64,000 nt of DNA from Corynebacterium qintianiae (GCF_011038645.2 NZ_CP064955.1:2046001-2110000), one strand, 5' to 3'; counted from the first letter of the stretch, positions 8,335 to 18,523 are shown. A program made the numbers and translations. Notes: a model not told the origin generated them from the sequence alone.

Positions 8335-8561
8335 GCACCACCCACCTGCAGTGCGCTGGAAATCGATACAATATGGGGCAACCCACAAAAGCTAGTGGGT
8401 GTAACATGAGGTACCAGTAGCACTGAAGCCCTTTCCGTTTTCTTCCCACCCAAGGGTCGAATCTTGGACAGACGGTGGGGGTGCACAGTATTGGTTGCTA
8501 AATCCTTGCCAGTTACAGGAGAGGTGGCAACTCCGAAGACTATTTTTAAGGAGATAACAAC

Positions 8562-9443
8562 ATGTTCTTTCACAAGCAGACGTTGCAGTACCCAGCAAAA
8601 CCAGAAAAACCAGACGCTGTCTACGCCCGCAAGCTCCAAGAGGTGATCGGTGGTCAATACGGTGAGATTACCGTGGCCATGCAGTACAGCTTCCAGGCCT
8701 GGAACTCTCACATCCCGGGTAAGTACCGTGATCTGCTCTTTGCCACGGCCTCCGAGGAATTCGGCCACATCGAGATGCTGGCGACTATGGTCGCCCAATT
8801 GCTGGAGAAAGCTCCGCTGGGCATCACCGAGAAAGCCATCCAGGAGGACCCAGCGGTGGCAGCCATCATCGGTGGCACCGATCTACAACAAGCCATTGTT
8901 TCCGGTGCCGGCGCCCGCCCAGTCGACAGCATGGGCAACCCGTGGAGTGGATCGTATGTCACCGCCAGTGGCAACCTGCTGGCGGATTTGACCTCTAATA
9001 TCAACGCCGAGATGCAGGGGCGCCTGCAGGTCGCCCGTTTGTACCACATGACCGATGACCGCGGAGTTAAGGACTTACTTGGTTTCCTTCTAGCACGCGA
9101 CACCATGCACCAAAACCAGTGGCTGGCCGCTGCTCGGGAGCTACAGGCGGAGGGCAATGAGACCCTGCCGGTCCCCAGCAACTTCCCCAAGGGCAAGGAG
9201 CACGAGGAGTTCTCCTACCAGGCCCTCAACTTCTCTGACGGCGCACATATGTCCGAGGGATCCTGGGCGTCAGGTGAAGCACCGGACGGCCTGGGTAAGT
9301 TCACCTACGTGGACACCCCACCAGAAGGCGTGCCGATGGCACCGCCGACTCACCCCGATGCGCGTTTCTACGGCACCACTGAGCTTCCTAACACCGTGGA
9401 AAAGATCGCAGGCAAGGTCCAGGAGAAGTTCAACAAGGAATAA
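8562..9443 (+). CDS. manganese catalase
   Basis: Converts hydrogen peroxide to water and oxygen with a dinuclear manganese centre in the cytosol. The 293-residue sequence has the complete ligand set: E35 (GQYGEITVAMQYSFQ), E66 and H69 (SEEFGHIEML), E150 (NINAEMQGR) and H183 (ARDTMHQNQW). The spacing is almost the same as in the Lactobacillus plantarum enzyme. A strong site (AAGGAGATAACAAC) precedes the ATG. The gene is AT-richer than the flanking chromosome and sits inside the plasmid-derived insert. With the DUF4383 gene it forms a short unit that ends in a strong terminator, so it appears to be an acquired stress cargo. Confidence 0.95.
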   Translation: MFFHKQTLQYPAKPEKPDAVYARKLQEVIGGQYGEITVAMQYSFQAWNSHIPGKYRDLLFATASEEFGHIEMLATMVAQLLEKAPLGITEKAIQEDPAVAAIIGGTDLQQAIVSGAGARPVDSMGNPWSGSYVTASGNLLADLTSNINAEMQGRLQVARLYHMTDDRGVKDLLGFLLARDTMHQNQWLAAARELQAEGNETLPVPSNFPKGKEHEEFSYQALNFSDGAHMSEGSWASGEAPDGLGKFTYVDTPPEGVPMAPPTHPDARFYGTTELPNTVEKIAGKVQEKFNKE

Positions 9444-9475
9444 GGCAATTTCCTTCATCACAGAAAGGTGCCATT

Positions 9476-9961
9476 ATGACAACTAAGAATCAGTCCGATA
9501 CACATACACCACCTGCTAAACGCACACCCATCCAAATCGCCGCCCTCCTCTACGGCATCGTTTTCCTTCTGGTCGGTATTGCCGGGTTCATCCCCGGTGT
9601 GACTCAGAACCTGGGTGATCTGCAGTTTGCTGGCCATGAAGGCCACGCGATGCTGCTGGGCGTTTTTCATGTCTCGATCCTGCACAACATTGTCCACCTT
9701 CTCTTCGGCGTAGCTGGCATAGCACTAGCACGTACCCCAGGTTCTGCTCGCCAATATTTGTTGTGGGGTGGCATCATCTACCTGGGACTGTTCCTCTATG
9801 GACTGTTCATCGACTATGACTCCGCAGCGAATTTCGTGCCACTCAGTGATGCCAACAACTGGCTGCACCTGGGTCTTGGTGCGACCATGGTGGGTTTGTC
9901 TTTCCTTCCCCGTCCTAAGCGCACTGCCCGCGAAACCTCGGGACCTGTTGTCACGGGGTAA
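9476..9961 (+). CDS. DUF4383 membrane protein
   Basis: 161 residues with four hydrophobic segments: IAALLYGIVFLLVGIAGFIP, a segment containing ILHNIVHLLFGVAGIALA, LLWGGIIYLGLFLYGLF and LHLGLGATMVGLSFL. Histidines lie close to the second and fourth (HEGHAML, HVSILHNIVH, NWLHLGLG). This matches the DUF4383 family, whose function is unknown. It follows manganese catalase by 32 bp with its own AGAAAGG site and is probably co-transcribed with it. Confidence 0.85.
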   Translation: MTTKNQSDTHTPPAKRTPIQIAALLYGIVFLLVGIAGFIPGVTQNLGDLQFAGHEGHAMLLGVFHVSILHNIVHLLFGVAGIALARTPGSARQYLLWGGIIYLGLFLYGLFIDYDSAANFVPLSDANNWLHLGLGATMVGLSFLPRPKRTARETSGPVVTG

Positions 9962-9984
9962 GTTCTGTTTTTCACCACAATCGA

Positions 9985-10019
9985 CTGACGGCCCCGGTCT
10001 CCCCGGGGCCGTCAGTTTT
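9985..10019 (+). terminator. Rho-independent terminator after the catalase unit
   Basis: A perfect 13-bp stem (9985-9997 paired with 10003-10015) with a 5-nt loop, followed directly by TTTT. It lies 23 bp after the DUF4383 stop. Confidence 0.9.
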
Positions 10020-10218
10020 ATGAGAGCTGCTTGAACAGATATCAGAGCGGTCGAGACGCTGGGGGGCAGGAGTAGTCACCGTCCCACCATATCCAGCAAC
10101 GCCACACCCGGAGCCGAAATCCGCCAGCGGTCGCGGTTCGACGAGAAGCGGCTTGTTCTGCCGGGTGACGACTGCCCTCTAAGGGCGCCCCTTAGGCAAC
10201 CGTCGACTCACCGAGCGG

Positions 10219-10461
10219 TTACCTAAGGAGATCGACGTATTTCGACCGCGCTATCATTGCGTGAATCAGCAATTCGTCCCCGTCGGAGGCGACAACCACG
10301 ACAGTCTCCAAAAGTCGGGCGTGGGTGTCAAACCCGAGACGTAGTTCACGCCATTGCGCGGGATCATCGTCAAGGGGTGCGACCCATGTTGGAAATAAAG
10401 CGGCATGGATGCCGTCTTCCTCACTGATGCCGTGCTTGGTGGCAGAGGCCGCCACCCTCAT
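10219..10461 (-). CDS. putative toxin of a ribbon-helix-helix toxin-antitoxin pair
   Basis: 80 residues (MRVAASATKHGISEEDGIHA ... DELLIHAMIARSKYVDLLR). It resembles short actinobacterial toxin-like proteins encoded behind CopG-type antitoxins, with the terminal signature LxIHAMxARxKYxDLL. It overlaps the antitoxin gene by 4 bp. The toxic activity is unknown; a BrnT-like RNase fold is only a guess. Its location next to a plasmid replication gene fits a stability module. Confidence 0.65.
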   Translation of the reverse strand: MRVAASATKHGISEEDGIHAALFPTWVAPLDDDPAQWRELRLGFDTHARLLETVVVVASDGDELLIHAMIARSKYVDLLR

Positions 10462-10703
10462 GCCACGGTGAGAGCGGTGATCGCCTGGCGCATCATCTCT
10501 GAACGCGACAGATGCTTTTCGGCTGCGATCCTGTCGAGCGCCTCCAACTCCTCCGGGGTGAGACGAACCGTAACCACCTGGGAAGCTTCGGGGCCACGAC
10601 CCGGACGCCCCCGTCCGCGCTTCTTCAGCGCATCGACGTCATAGCCATCCTCCGCCTCGGCAAGCCAGGCGTTCAGCTGCTTCTCGGTGATATTAACAGG
10701 CAT
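10458..10703 (-). CDS. CopG/RHH-type antitoxin
   Basis: 81 residues. A basic Gly/Arg-rich linker (KKRGRGRPGRGPEA) is followed by a ribbon-helix-helix, VVTVRLTPEELEALDRIAAE and KHLSRSEMMRQAIT. It precedes the toxin gene and overlaps it by 4 bp, the usual antitoxin-first order. It probably represses the shared promoter upstream of 10703. Confidence 0.75.
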   Translation of the reverse strand: MPVNITEKQLNAWLAEAEDGYDVDALKKRGRGRPGRGPEASQVVTVRLTPEELEALDRIAAEKHLSRSEMMRQAITALTVA

Positions 10704-10874
10704 GCAATTATCGTATTACGGAATTGGGGGCATGTCGAGCATCTCACCCAATCGCTTAAAAGAAGCTCCCGGCAACACCCCTGTAACCCCATTACTGTCT
10801 CACCGAAAAAGAAAACAACATCACACTGCCGGGGGCCAGGGGAACCGTATATTGCTTATGGTGTGAGACCCCTA

Positions 10875-11963
10875 CTAGGCGGGAAGGTCTCCGGATTCCT
10901 TTAAGGCAGAGACATGCCTCGCAACGGTGGCTCTGGACAAACCTGTTTCCGCTTGAATTTCAGCCCACGTCGGCAACCTATCCATTTCTACCCAGAACGC
11001 AGTGATGAATAGACCGACCCGCTGCCGATTGCTGACCCCTTGCGCCTTCTTCTTGCGGTGAGTCTTTTGCAACGTCGCCCGCCGGCCTTGGGCGTATTCG
11101 CCTTCGGGGTCTGTTTCCCACCGCTGGGCGGATTTCTTTCCGCCTCTGCGGCCCATGGTGGCCAGGGCCTTGCGTTGGCTTGTGGTGGCGTAGCGGGCGG
11201 TGGGTGTGCCGTAGGAGTCGGTCTTGCCCTGGGTGACGTAGCCGCGCACACGCCGAGCCATGGTCTGGCGGTCCCGCATCGGCGGCATCTCCGGTGCCCT
11301 GCCGTCCGCGCCTTCACGTTGGGCGATGTTGTAGGCGCGCTCATAGGCGTCAATAATCGCCGCATCGGTCATCCGCTCCCCCGCTGCCCGTAGCCGGTGC
11401 GCGGTCTTCAGCGCGTGGCGAAAGGCTGTCTCGTCGCGGGCGGCGCGTCCCGGGTTGATCCAGCGCACCAGGACACCATCAACGAGATCCGGGTTGTAGC
11501 GATCCGTCTCCTCGCCCATCTCGACTTCGATCTCGTCGGCGATCGCGCGGAAAGCCTGGGCTTGCTCGCGGCGTGCCTTGACCGTCTCGATGAGTTCGCG
11601 GCCACTGGAGAACTCCTGGCGGGGCAAGACATGTTGGGGCTCGTCGGTCACCTCGCGTACCTCCCTGATGAAGTCGGACAGCCGGTCAATGCGGTGATGC
11701 TGCCGGTACCAGATATAGCGATCTGGGCTATCCCCTGTGTAGAAGGGGCTGCGGCTGAACCGGTGGGCGAAGTTCGGGTCGTGGTCCAAAAACCCGCCCA
11801 GGGTCCGGCTCGTCGCCGCCAGAAGCGCCATATTGGGGGACTTGCCGTCCTCGTCGGCGTAGACGGGGTCAATCAGCCACAAGCACTGCGCTTTGCCGCT
11901 GAGTCGGTTGATGCCCACCCAGGCCGGCCCGAGACCGCGGGTAACGAGCTGGACAAGGGTCAT
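10875..11963 (-). pseudogene. repA: plasmid replication protein RepA lacking its N-terminus
   Basis: The 362-codon frame matches corynebacterial plasmid replicases: RGLGPAWVGINRLSGKAQCL, WLIDPVYADEDGKSPNMALL, FSRSPFYTGDSPDRYIWYRQ, then a PriCT-like middle and a C-terminal helix-turn-helix (WAEIQAETGLSRATVARHVS). Full-length relatives have roughly 60-100 more residues before VTRGLGPAWVG. Here homology begins at the junction with the DUF4143 fragment, and the apparent ATG at 11963 is a by-product of that fusion. The protein is probably non-functional, which makes the locus a relic of an integrated plasmid. Confidence 0.75.
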
Positions 11964-12141
11964 TATCCATAGCGAGGGTGACTCCGGGATCAGTCTCTAC
12001 ATTAAGAAAACTCGCTGCTTGCTGTTTCGCCGTCTCTGTTTTCCCACAGCCTTTCGGCCCCTGTATAAGGACACCACCCTGTCTGCGGAGCGATCGCTCC
12101 AATTTGGCATCCGCCAATCGTGGAATATACCCGTTCACCAT
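11964..12141 (-). pseudogene. N-terminal fragment of the split DUF4143/AAA ATPase gene
   Basis: The frame reads MVNGYIPRLADAKLERSLRR, then GGVLIQGPKGCGKTETAKQQ (Walker A GPKGCGKT), then FLNVETDPGVTLAMDNDP, after which homology stops. In intact family members this sequence leads straight into the region found at 6949-7300. The reading frame continues into the repA sequence in a different phase. The upstream side carries four direct repeats, so the original promoter region appears to be kept. Confidence 0.8.
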
Positions 12142-12171
12142 ACGGCAGCATAGTAGCAGCTACGAGCATCT

Positions 12172-12257
12172 ACTTGGCGTTTTGAAAGGGGCTTGCTTGG
12201 CGTTTTGAAAACAGACCACTTGGCGTTTTGAAAGCGGTTTACTTGGCATTTGGGAAA
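12172..12257. repeat. four direct repeats with a 23-bp period
   Basis: The word CTTGGCGTTTTGAAA starts at 12173, 12196 and 12219. A diverged fourth copy (CTTGGCATTTGGGAAA) starts at 12242. The step is exactly 23 bp, close to two helical turns. The array lies just upstream of the ATPase fragment start at 12141, so it may be a regulator array for that gene. Iterons of the integrated plasmid are an alternative. Confidence 0.8.
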
Positions 12258-12295
12258 CGGGGCGGGCCAGAGGCTCGTCGATAGGCAAAGGCCCC

Positions 12296-13882
12296 TTACT
12301 TCTCCCACATCGAACTCGGCGCGGCGAGGGCCTTGCGGTCGCGCGCGAGGATGAGGCGGTCCAGGTCCGCGATCACCGCATCAACGTCCGCGGGGTTGTA
12401 CTTGCGCTCGCGGCGCGCCTGCTGCAGTTCGCGGCTGGCAGCGCGCAACGCGACCTCCTGCAACTGCGCAGCCCCCGCGCGGGCACGGTCGAAGGCAGCC
12501 TTGCGTTCCTCCGAACCCTCGGGGTCCTGCAGGCGCTGCTCCGCGATCGAGTCGAGGCGCTCCTGCATCATCGCGTACGCCTCCGGCGCGTACTTCTCGC
12601 CGTGCTCGCGGACCGCCTTGCGCGCCGCGTCGAAGGCGCGCTGGTTCAGCTCCTCGAGCGCCTTGTCGCCGGCGGGGCCGTTTTGCAGGTCAAGCTTATC
12701 GACGAGCCACGGCAGCAACAGCCCCGGCACCACCATCGTGCAGGTGAGCACGGTCAACGCGATGACAGAGAGCTCGTGGTGGTAGCTCGTCGCCGACGCC
12801 GGGATCGCCAGCACGAGCGCCAGCGTGACCAGCCCGCGCATGCCCGCCCACGCCATGAGCAAGACCTCCTGCAGGCGCAGCGGGGAGACGTTTGTGTGGT
12901 GCTTTTTCTGGTTGATCTTGTACAGCACCCACATCCAGACAAAGCGCACCGCGAACGCGACGACGGACAGGACCACGCCCACCTTCACCGCCTGCCAGAT
13001 GTGCGTGCCGGCGGTGTCGATGGCGTCGCGCACGCTCATGCCAATCAGGCCGAACGCCACGCCGGTGAACAGCAGTTCCACCGTCTCCCAGAAAGAGTGT
13101 CCGGTGAGGCGGTCCTCGGCGGTCATGGCCGAGCGCGAGGACATCTCCACCGCGGCGATGACGATCGCGATGACGCCGGAGGCGTGAATGGCCTCGCAGC
13201 CGGCATAAATGGCGAATGGGAGCACCCAGGTAAACGCGGTGCGGATCACGGAATCGGGTACGGAGTTGGCGAACATGGCGGCCAACCTGCCCACGACCAG
13301 GCCGATCAGCACCGCGGCGATGGCGGCGTAAAGGAACTGCAGGGCGCCTTTGCCGAAATCGACCTCGCCGTGCGCGACCGCGGCTGCCATGGCGACGTTG
13401 AAGGTCACGATGGAGGCGGCGTCGTTGAACAGCCCCTCCGTCTGCAGCGTGCCGGTGATGCGCTTCGGGATGCCCGCCGGGCCCGCCACTGCGTCCACCG
13501 CCACCGGATCCGGCGGGGCGATCGCGGCGGCGAGCACCATCGCGATAGCTAGGCTCAGCCCCGGCAGCATCAACATCGCCGTGGCGGTCAGCGCCGCGAC
13601 GGTGAGGAACACCAGGATGATCGACATGGTCAGCACCACGTTGAGCTGGGAGCCGATTTGCCCCCAGCTCGTGCGCCGGGCCAGCGACCACAGCAGCGGC
13701 GGCAGGAAGGTCGGCAGGATCAGGTGCGGATCGATGGACACCGTGTCGATGCCGGGGATAAAGATCACCGGCGCGACCACCACGGTCAGAAGCGCCGGCC
13801 ACGGCAGGCCGGTGCGCTCACCTACGGCGGCGACGAGGACGGTGGCCAGCAGCAGGCCGATTAGTGCTATGAAAGTTCCCAC
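12296..13882 (-). CDS. Na+/H+ antiporter, CPA1 (NhaP-like) family
   Basis: Exchanges cytoplasmic Na+ (or K+) for H+ across the membrane. 528 residues with about 12 hydrophobic segments in the first 400. The conserved core AAAIAPPDPVAVDAVAGPAG contains the DP pair, and EGLFNDAASIVTFNVA contains the ND ion-binding pair. The C-terminal 130 residues are hydrophilic and helical (EELNQRAFDAARKAVREHGE, then a region rich in Gln, Arg and Glu), a cytoplasmic regulatory tail. The gene is monocistronic and borders the repeats that end the mobile island. Confidence 0.9.
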   Translation of the reverse strand: MGTFIALIGLLLATVLVAAVGERTGLPWPALLTVVVAPVIFIPGIDTVSIDPHLILPTFLPPLLWSLARRTSWGQIGSQLNVVLTMSIILVFLTVAALTATAMLMLPGLSLAIAMVLAAAIAPPDPVAVDAVAGPAGIPKRITGTLQTEGLFNDAASIVTFNVAMAAAVAHGEVDFGKGALQFLYAAIAAVLIGLVVGRLAAMFANSVPDSVIRTAFTWVLPFAIYAGCEAIHASGVIAIVIAAVEMSSRSAMTAEDRLTGHSFWETVELLFTGVAFGLIGMSVRDAIDTAGTHIWQAVKVGVVLSVVAFAVRFVWMWVLYKINQKKHHTNVSPLRLQEVLLMAWAGMRGLVTLALVLAIPASATSYHHELSVIALTVLTCTMVVPGLLLPWLVDKLDLQNGPAGDKALEELNQRAFDAARKAVREHGEKYAPEAYAMMQERLDSIAEQRLQDPEGSEERKAAFDRARAGAAQLQEVALRAASRELQQARRERKYNPADVDAVIADLDRLILARDRKALAAPSSMWEK

Positions 13883-14082
13883 GGTGGGTCAGTTTACGGT
13901 TTCCGATATACGCCCCGCTACTCTGGTTGACTCGGCTCGCTTGCGTTATTATCCTTGTGTCCATCAGCTGGCCAGGAGGCGTGGTTATTTTCCACAACCT
14001 GGTCGGCGTCTTGCCTTATAAGGGGAAATAGGTTTTAGATCCAGCGGAGTAGGAACTCGACGTTCTTTTCGGGGACGGTCGC

Positions 14083-14676
14083 ATGGATCCGTTCATGCTT
14101 CACACCGAAAACGATGTGATTAAGGCGCAGCGCGCTTACATGTGGAACGCCGCGGTCGCATCGCGCTACCTGACACGAACCGGATTCGTCGAGGTCGGTC
14201 TGCGAAATATTCTTGACGGGTCCCTCACTCACATCACGGGTTCCGACCACTGGTGGGAGGACTGCTACACGGAGTTTTCTCCGCATTGCCAGAAGAGCAT
14301 CGATAAAACACTGTCGCACAAGGTCTTCGAGGGCGACTACCCGCGCGACCGCTTTGTCGCCAAATCTGAGTTTGGGCTTTGGACCTCGCTGCTGCACAAG
14401 AACAACGCCACGAACTTCCACCAGCTGGCCAACCACGCGTTTGAGGCAAGACGCGGGGAGATCTACCACTGCATGAACAGCGTGCGCCTGCTCCGGAACC
14501 GTGCTGCGCACCATGTCTGCCTCCTTGGAGATGACCACCAGGCAAACCTTCAGAAAATTGATGTCGCTTTGGAGTACATCGATCTGGACCTTCGCCGGTT
14601 TGTCGGTCAAGCGGACGACCTACAAAAGCTGTTGAATAGTTACGGCGCTTTCCTCGCCGGCAACTGTCATCCTTAG
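14083..14676 (+). CDS. Abi-like (AbiD/F family) protein
   Basis: 197 residues resembling Abi_2-type abortive-infection proteins. FVEVGLRNILDGSL lies near the N-terminus and the HEPN-like RNase motif MNSVRLLRNRAAHHV (R-x4-H) near residue 140. Family members can act as RNases during phage infection, but many are chromosomal proteins of unknown role. The ATG at 14083 is taken as the start. The frame upstream still reads like coding (ELDVLFGDGR) back to a TAG at 14050, so the true N-terminus may have been lost. It is convergent with the next gene. Confidence 0.6.
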   Translation: MDPFMLHTENDVIKAQRAYMWNAAVASRYLTRTGFVEVGLRNILDGSLTHITGSDHWWEDCYTEFSPHCQKSIDKTLSHKVFEGDYPRDRFVAKSEFGLWTSLLHKNNATNFHQLANHAFEARRGEIYHCMNSVRLLRNRAAHHVCLLGDDHQANLQKIDVALEYIDLDLRRFVGQADDLQKLLNSYGAFLAGNCHP

Positions 14677-14686
14677 AAGCGAAGAA

Positions 14687-15343
14687 CTAACGAAAGGGGC
14701 CTTCTGGGCGACGGCACTCAGTAACCCATTTGGAAAAATGCAGGTCAGCCTCTCTGAGGCTCAGGCTCCGCAGTCCTTTCAATATCTTTGCAACCTCGCC
14801 ACGGTCGCCCCAGGCATACGCAATCGTTCCCGGCGCCACTAAGCCGTGAAATGCGAGGTGCCTGATGCCCGTTGCCAGCGGCCGCACGTCAGAACCGCCT
14901 TCGACCAAGTCAGACAGCTGCTTCTTCAGCTCATCCCTCTTCAAAAAATCTTCCAGGGCCTTGCGCAACTTGATCGCCTCATCCGGGCGGTACCAGTGCG
15001 CGATTTCCGGTGAGTCCAGTCGCACCTTCAAGTATCGCTGTCGAGTTCGTTTGCTGCGGATTCGCCGAATCCGTTGGTCCTCATCCAGTGCCGCTTCGAG
15101 CGAATCCACGGTGGAATAGGACATAGCAACCTGCAGCAGGTCGCTGTACCCCTGTGCTGTGTCGGACGTAAACCCGAACGAAACTTCCATTGTGGAGGCT
15201 GCTCGATACCGGTTTGCAAAACGCGACACCTTCGTAGGGAGATCGTTTTTCCACGGCTTGCCGGGAAAGGAATCTACATAGGTCCTATGGGCTCCCCATG
15301 CAGACGGATACCCAACTGGATAGTCGGGTTTCACCGATTCCAC
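14687..15343 (-). CDS. hypothetical protein
   Basis: 218 residues from a GTG at 15343, 3 bp after the glf stop. No family is recognised. It has a basic middle region (RIRRIRSKRTRQRYLKVRLD), an Arg/Lys-rich helix (IKLRKALEDFLKRDELKKQL) and FHGLVAPGTIAYAWGDRGEV near the C-terminus. No signal peptide or membrane segment is seen. It could be transcribed with glf, or be a defence-type gene paired with the neighbouring Abi-like protein. Confidence 0.5.
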   Translation of the reverse strand: MESVKPDYPVGYPSAWGAHRTYVDSFPGKPWKNDLPTKVSRFANRYRAASTMEVSFGFTSDTAQGYSDLLQVAMSYSTVDSLEAALDEDQRIRRIRSKRTRQRYLKVRLDSPEIAHWYRPDEAIKLRKALEDFLKRDELKKQLSDLVEGGSDVRPLATGIRHLAFHGLVAPGTIAYAWGDRGEVAKILKGLRSLSLREADLHFSKWVTECRRPEGPFR

Positions 15344-15346
15344 CCC

Positions 15347-16585
<1,239 letters not shown>

Positions 16586-16672
16586 TCAAGTCTCAATACT
16601 TCCTTTAGACTTCTCCCTACCCTACAATGCACAATGATTAACTGTTTTCACACACACAACAGGAGCCCTACC

Positions 16673-18520
16673 GTGCAACAACGTCGACGCATCGCCCGGC
16701 CCGCGCCGGGGAAGAACCCGGTCCTGGCCGCCCTGATGTCGGTGGCCCTCATCGCAGCAGCCGCCTTCGGCGGCAGCCAGATCGTGCAGGTACAGTCCCT
16801 CGGCGGCGGGAACGTCTCCGTCGACCTGGCGAGTGAATCCTTCGCCGCCGGCGACAACATCGCCGTCGACGACGCGGCCGTGATGACGCAAGGCGGTGAG
16901 CAGGTCGAGCACCGCGTGGTCAAGGAATTCTCCCGCGAGACCCCGTTCTCAATGGTGGCACTGACCTGGGAAGGCGAGCGCGACATCGTCGCCTACGTCC
17001 GCGCCGAGCGTGCCGACGGCTCCTGGTCGGAGTGGTACCAGATGGACCCCGCGACCAACACCGCGGAGACCGCGAAGCAGGGCACTGACCCCATCTACAT
17101 CGAGAAAACCAACCGCATCCAGGTCTCCACGGGAAACGTCGACCTGCTTGAGGACGGCCGCACGGAGTCCGAAGCCCCCACCACCGCCAACGACCTTGAG
17201 GCCGTGTTCATTGACGGCGGCGAAGGCACGGTCGAGGGTGACATCGCACCCGTCGCGAACACGTTCGCCGCGGGCATGCCGAAGGTCGTCTCCCGCGCCT
17301 CCTGGGGTGCGCAGAACACCGGCCGCACGCCGTATTACACGGAGCCGACGAAGGCGATCACCGTCCACCACACTGCGGGCTCCAACAACTACTCCGCAGC
17401 CGAAGCTCCGGGCATCGTGCGCGGCATCCAGGGATTCCACATCAGCCAGGGCTGGGGCGACGTGGGTTACAACGCCTTGGTGGACAAATACGGCAACATC
17501 TACGAGGGCCGCGCTGGCGGCCTCGACCGGGGCCCGATGGGTGCTCACGTCGGTTCCTTCAACGACCACACCTGGGGCATCTCGATGCTGGGCAACTACG
17601 ACACCGCGGAGCCGACCGCGGCCGGCATCCGGGCCATGGGCGAGATGATCGGCTGGAAGGCCGCACAGGCCAACATCAACCCGCTGGGCAACGTCCAGCT
17701 CACCGCCAGCGGCAACTTCAGCGGCAGCAAGTTCTCCGCGGGACAGACCGGCATCTTCCCCACCATCAACGCCCACCGCGACTTCCACAACAACGCCTGC
17801 CCTGGCCGGTACCTGTACAGCCAGATGGGCGCGATCCGCACCGCGGCCAACACCAAGTACCTCCAGTTGCGCAGTGGCGCCGTGATCAACCAGCCGCCCA
17901 CGCCGGGTGCGCCGAAGACGGACACCACCACGAACCCGGACGGAACCATCACGAACATCATCAGCTCCGAGGGTAGTCCGCTGGGCAAGATCTCCCTGGC
18001 CAAGCTCGCAGAGGGCGACCCAGCGGCCATCGCCGGTGCCGTTGGCACCGTCGCCGGCGTGGTCATCCTGTACATGCTCCAGTCCGGTTCCGTTCCCCAG
18101 GGCGTGACCAAGGTCGGCCAAACCGAGATCATCCCGGGCCTGAGCCTGTCCTCGCTGACCCCCTACATCGGCCAGATCCTGAAGTTCGTGGGCGGCCAAG
18201 AGGCAGCGGACACGTGGAAGCAGTTCGAACCCTTCCTCGGTACCCTGCAGGGAGCGGCCGCGGGCATTGGCGGCAACAACTTCGCCTTCTACTCCAACGG
18301 CATTGGAGTGCAGAACAACGAGGGCGAGATCTACACCCTCGTGGGCAAGATCGCCGACGCGTGGCTGCAGCAGGGGCTCGACGCCGGACCGCTCGGCCTG
18401 CCTACCTCCCAGGAGTACAACCCGGCCGAGGACGAGGTCAAGGTCGACTTCGAGGGTGGCTCGATCACCTACAGCCCGTCGAGCAACGCGGTCGACATCG
18501 ACCTGAGCTCGCAGCGTTAA
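16673..18520 (+). CDS. secreted peptidoglycan-recognition amidase with LGFP repeat
   Basis: A 615-residue predicted N-acetylmuramoyl-L-alanine amidase. The start is the GTG at 16673, behind ACAGGAG; an ATG 39 bp upstream is possible but has no such site. A signal anchor (NPVLAALMSVALIAAAAFGG) is followed by a linker and the PGRP/amidase_2 domain: RASWGAQNTGRTPYYTE, KAITVHHTAGSNNYS, GDVGYNALVDKYGNIYEGR and AHRDFHNNACPGRYLY. The His, Tyr, His and Cys zinc and active-site positions are all present. The C-terminus has one LGFP-type repeat (LVGKIADAWLQQGLDAGPLG), proposed to hold corynebacterial enzymes at the mycolated wall. It is divergent from glf. Confidence 0.88.
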   Translation: MQQRRRIARPAPGKNPVLAALMSVALIAAAAFGGSQIVQVQSLGGGNVSVDLASESFAAGDNIAVDDAAVMTQGGEQVEHRVVKEFSRETPFSMVALTWEGERDIVAYVRAERADGSWSEWYQMDPATNTAETAKQGTDPIYIEKTNRIQVSTGNVDLLEDGRTESEAPTTANDLEAVFIDGGEGTVEGDIAPVANTFAAGMPKVVSRASWGAQNTGRTPYYTEPTKAITVHHTAGSNNYSAAEAPGIVRGIQGFHISQGWGDVGYNALVDKYGNIYEGRAGGLDRGPMGAHVGSFNDHTWGISMLGNYDTAEPTAAGIRAMGEMIGWKAAQANINPLGNVQLTASGNFSGSKFSAGQTGIFPTINAHRDFHNNACPGRYLYSQMGAIRTAANTKYLQLRSGAVINQPPTPGAPKTDTTTNPDGTITNIISSEGSPLGKISLAKLAEGDPAAIAGAVGTVAGVVILYMLQSGSVPQGVTKVGQTEIIPGLSLSSLTPYIGQILKFVGGQEAADTWKQFEPFLGTLQGAAAGIGGNNFAFYSNGIGVQNNEGEIYTLVGKIADAWLQQGLDAGPLGLPTSQEYNPAEDEVKVDFEGGSITYSPSSNAVDIDLSSQR

Positions 18521-18523
18521 CTC

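Noticed and set aside
10140..10215. CTAAGGG...CCTTAG palindromes before the toxin gene end
   Set aside because: Short imperfect arms without a U-run; not enough to call a terminator, an attachment site or an origin.
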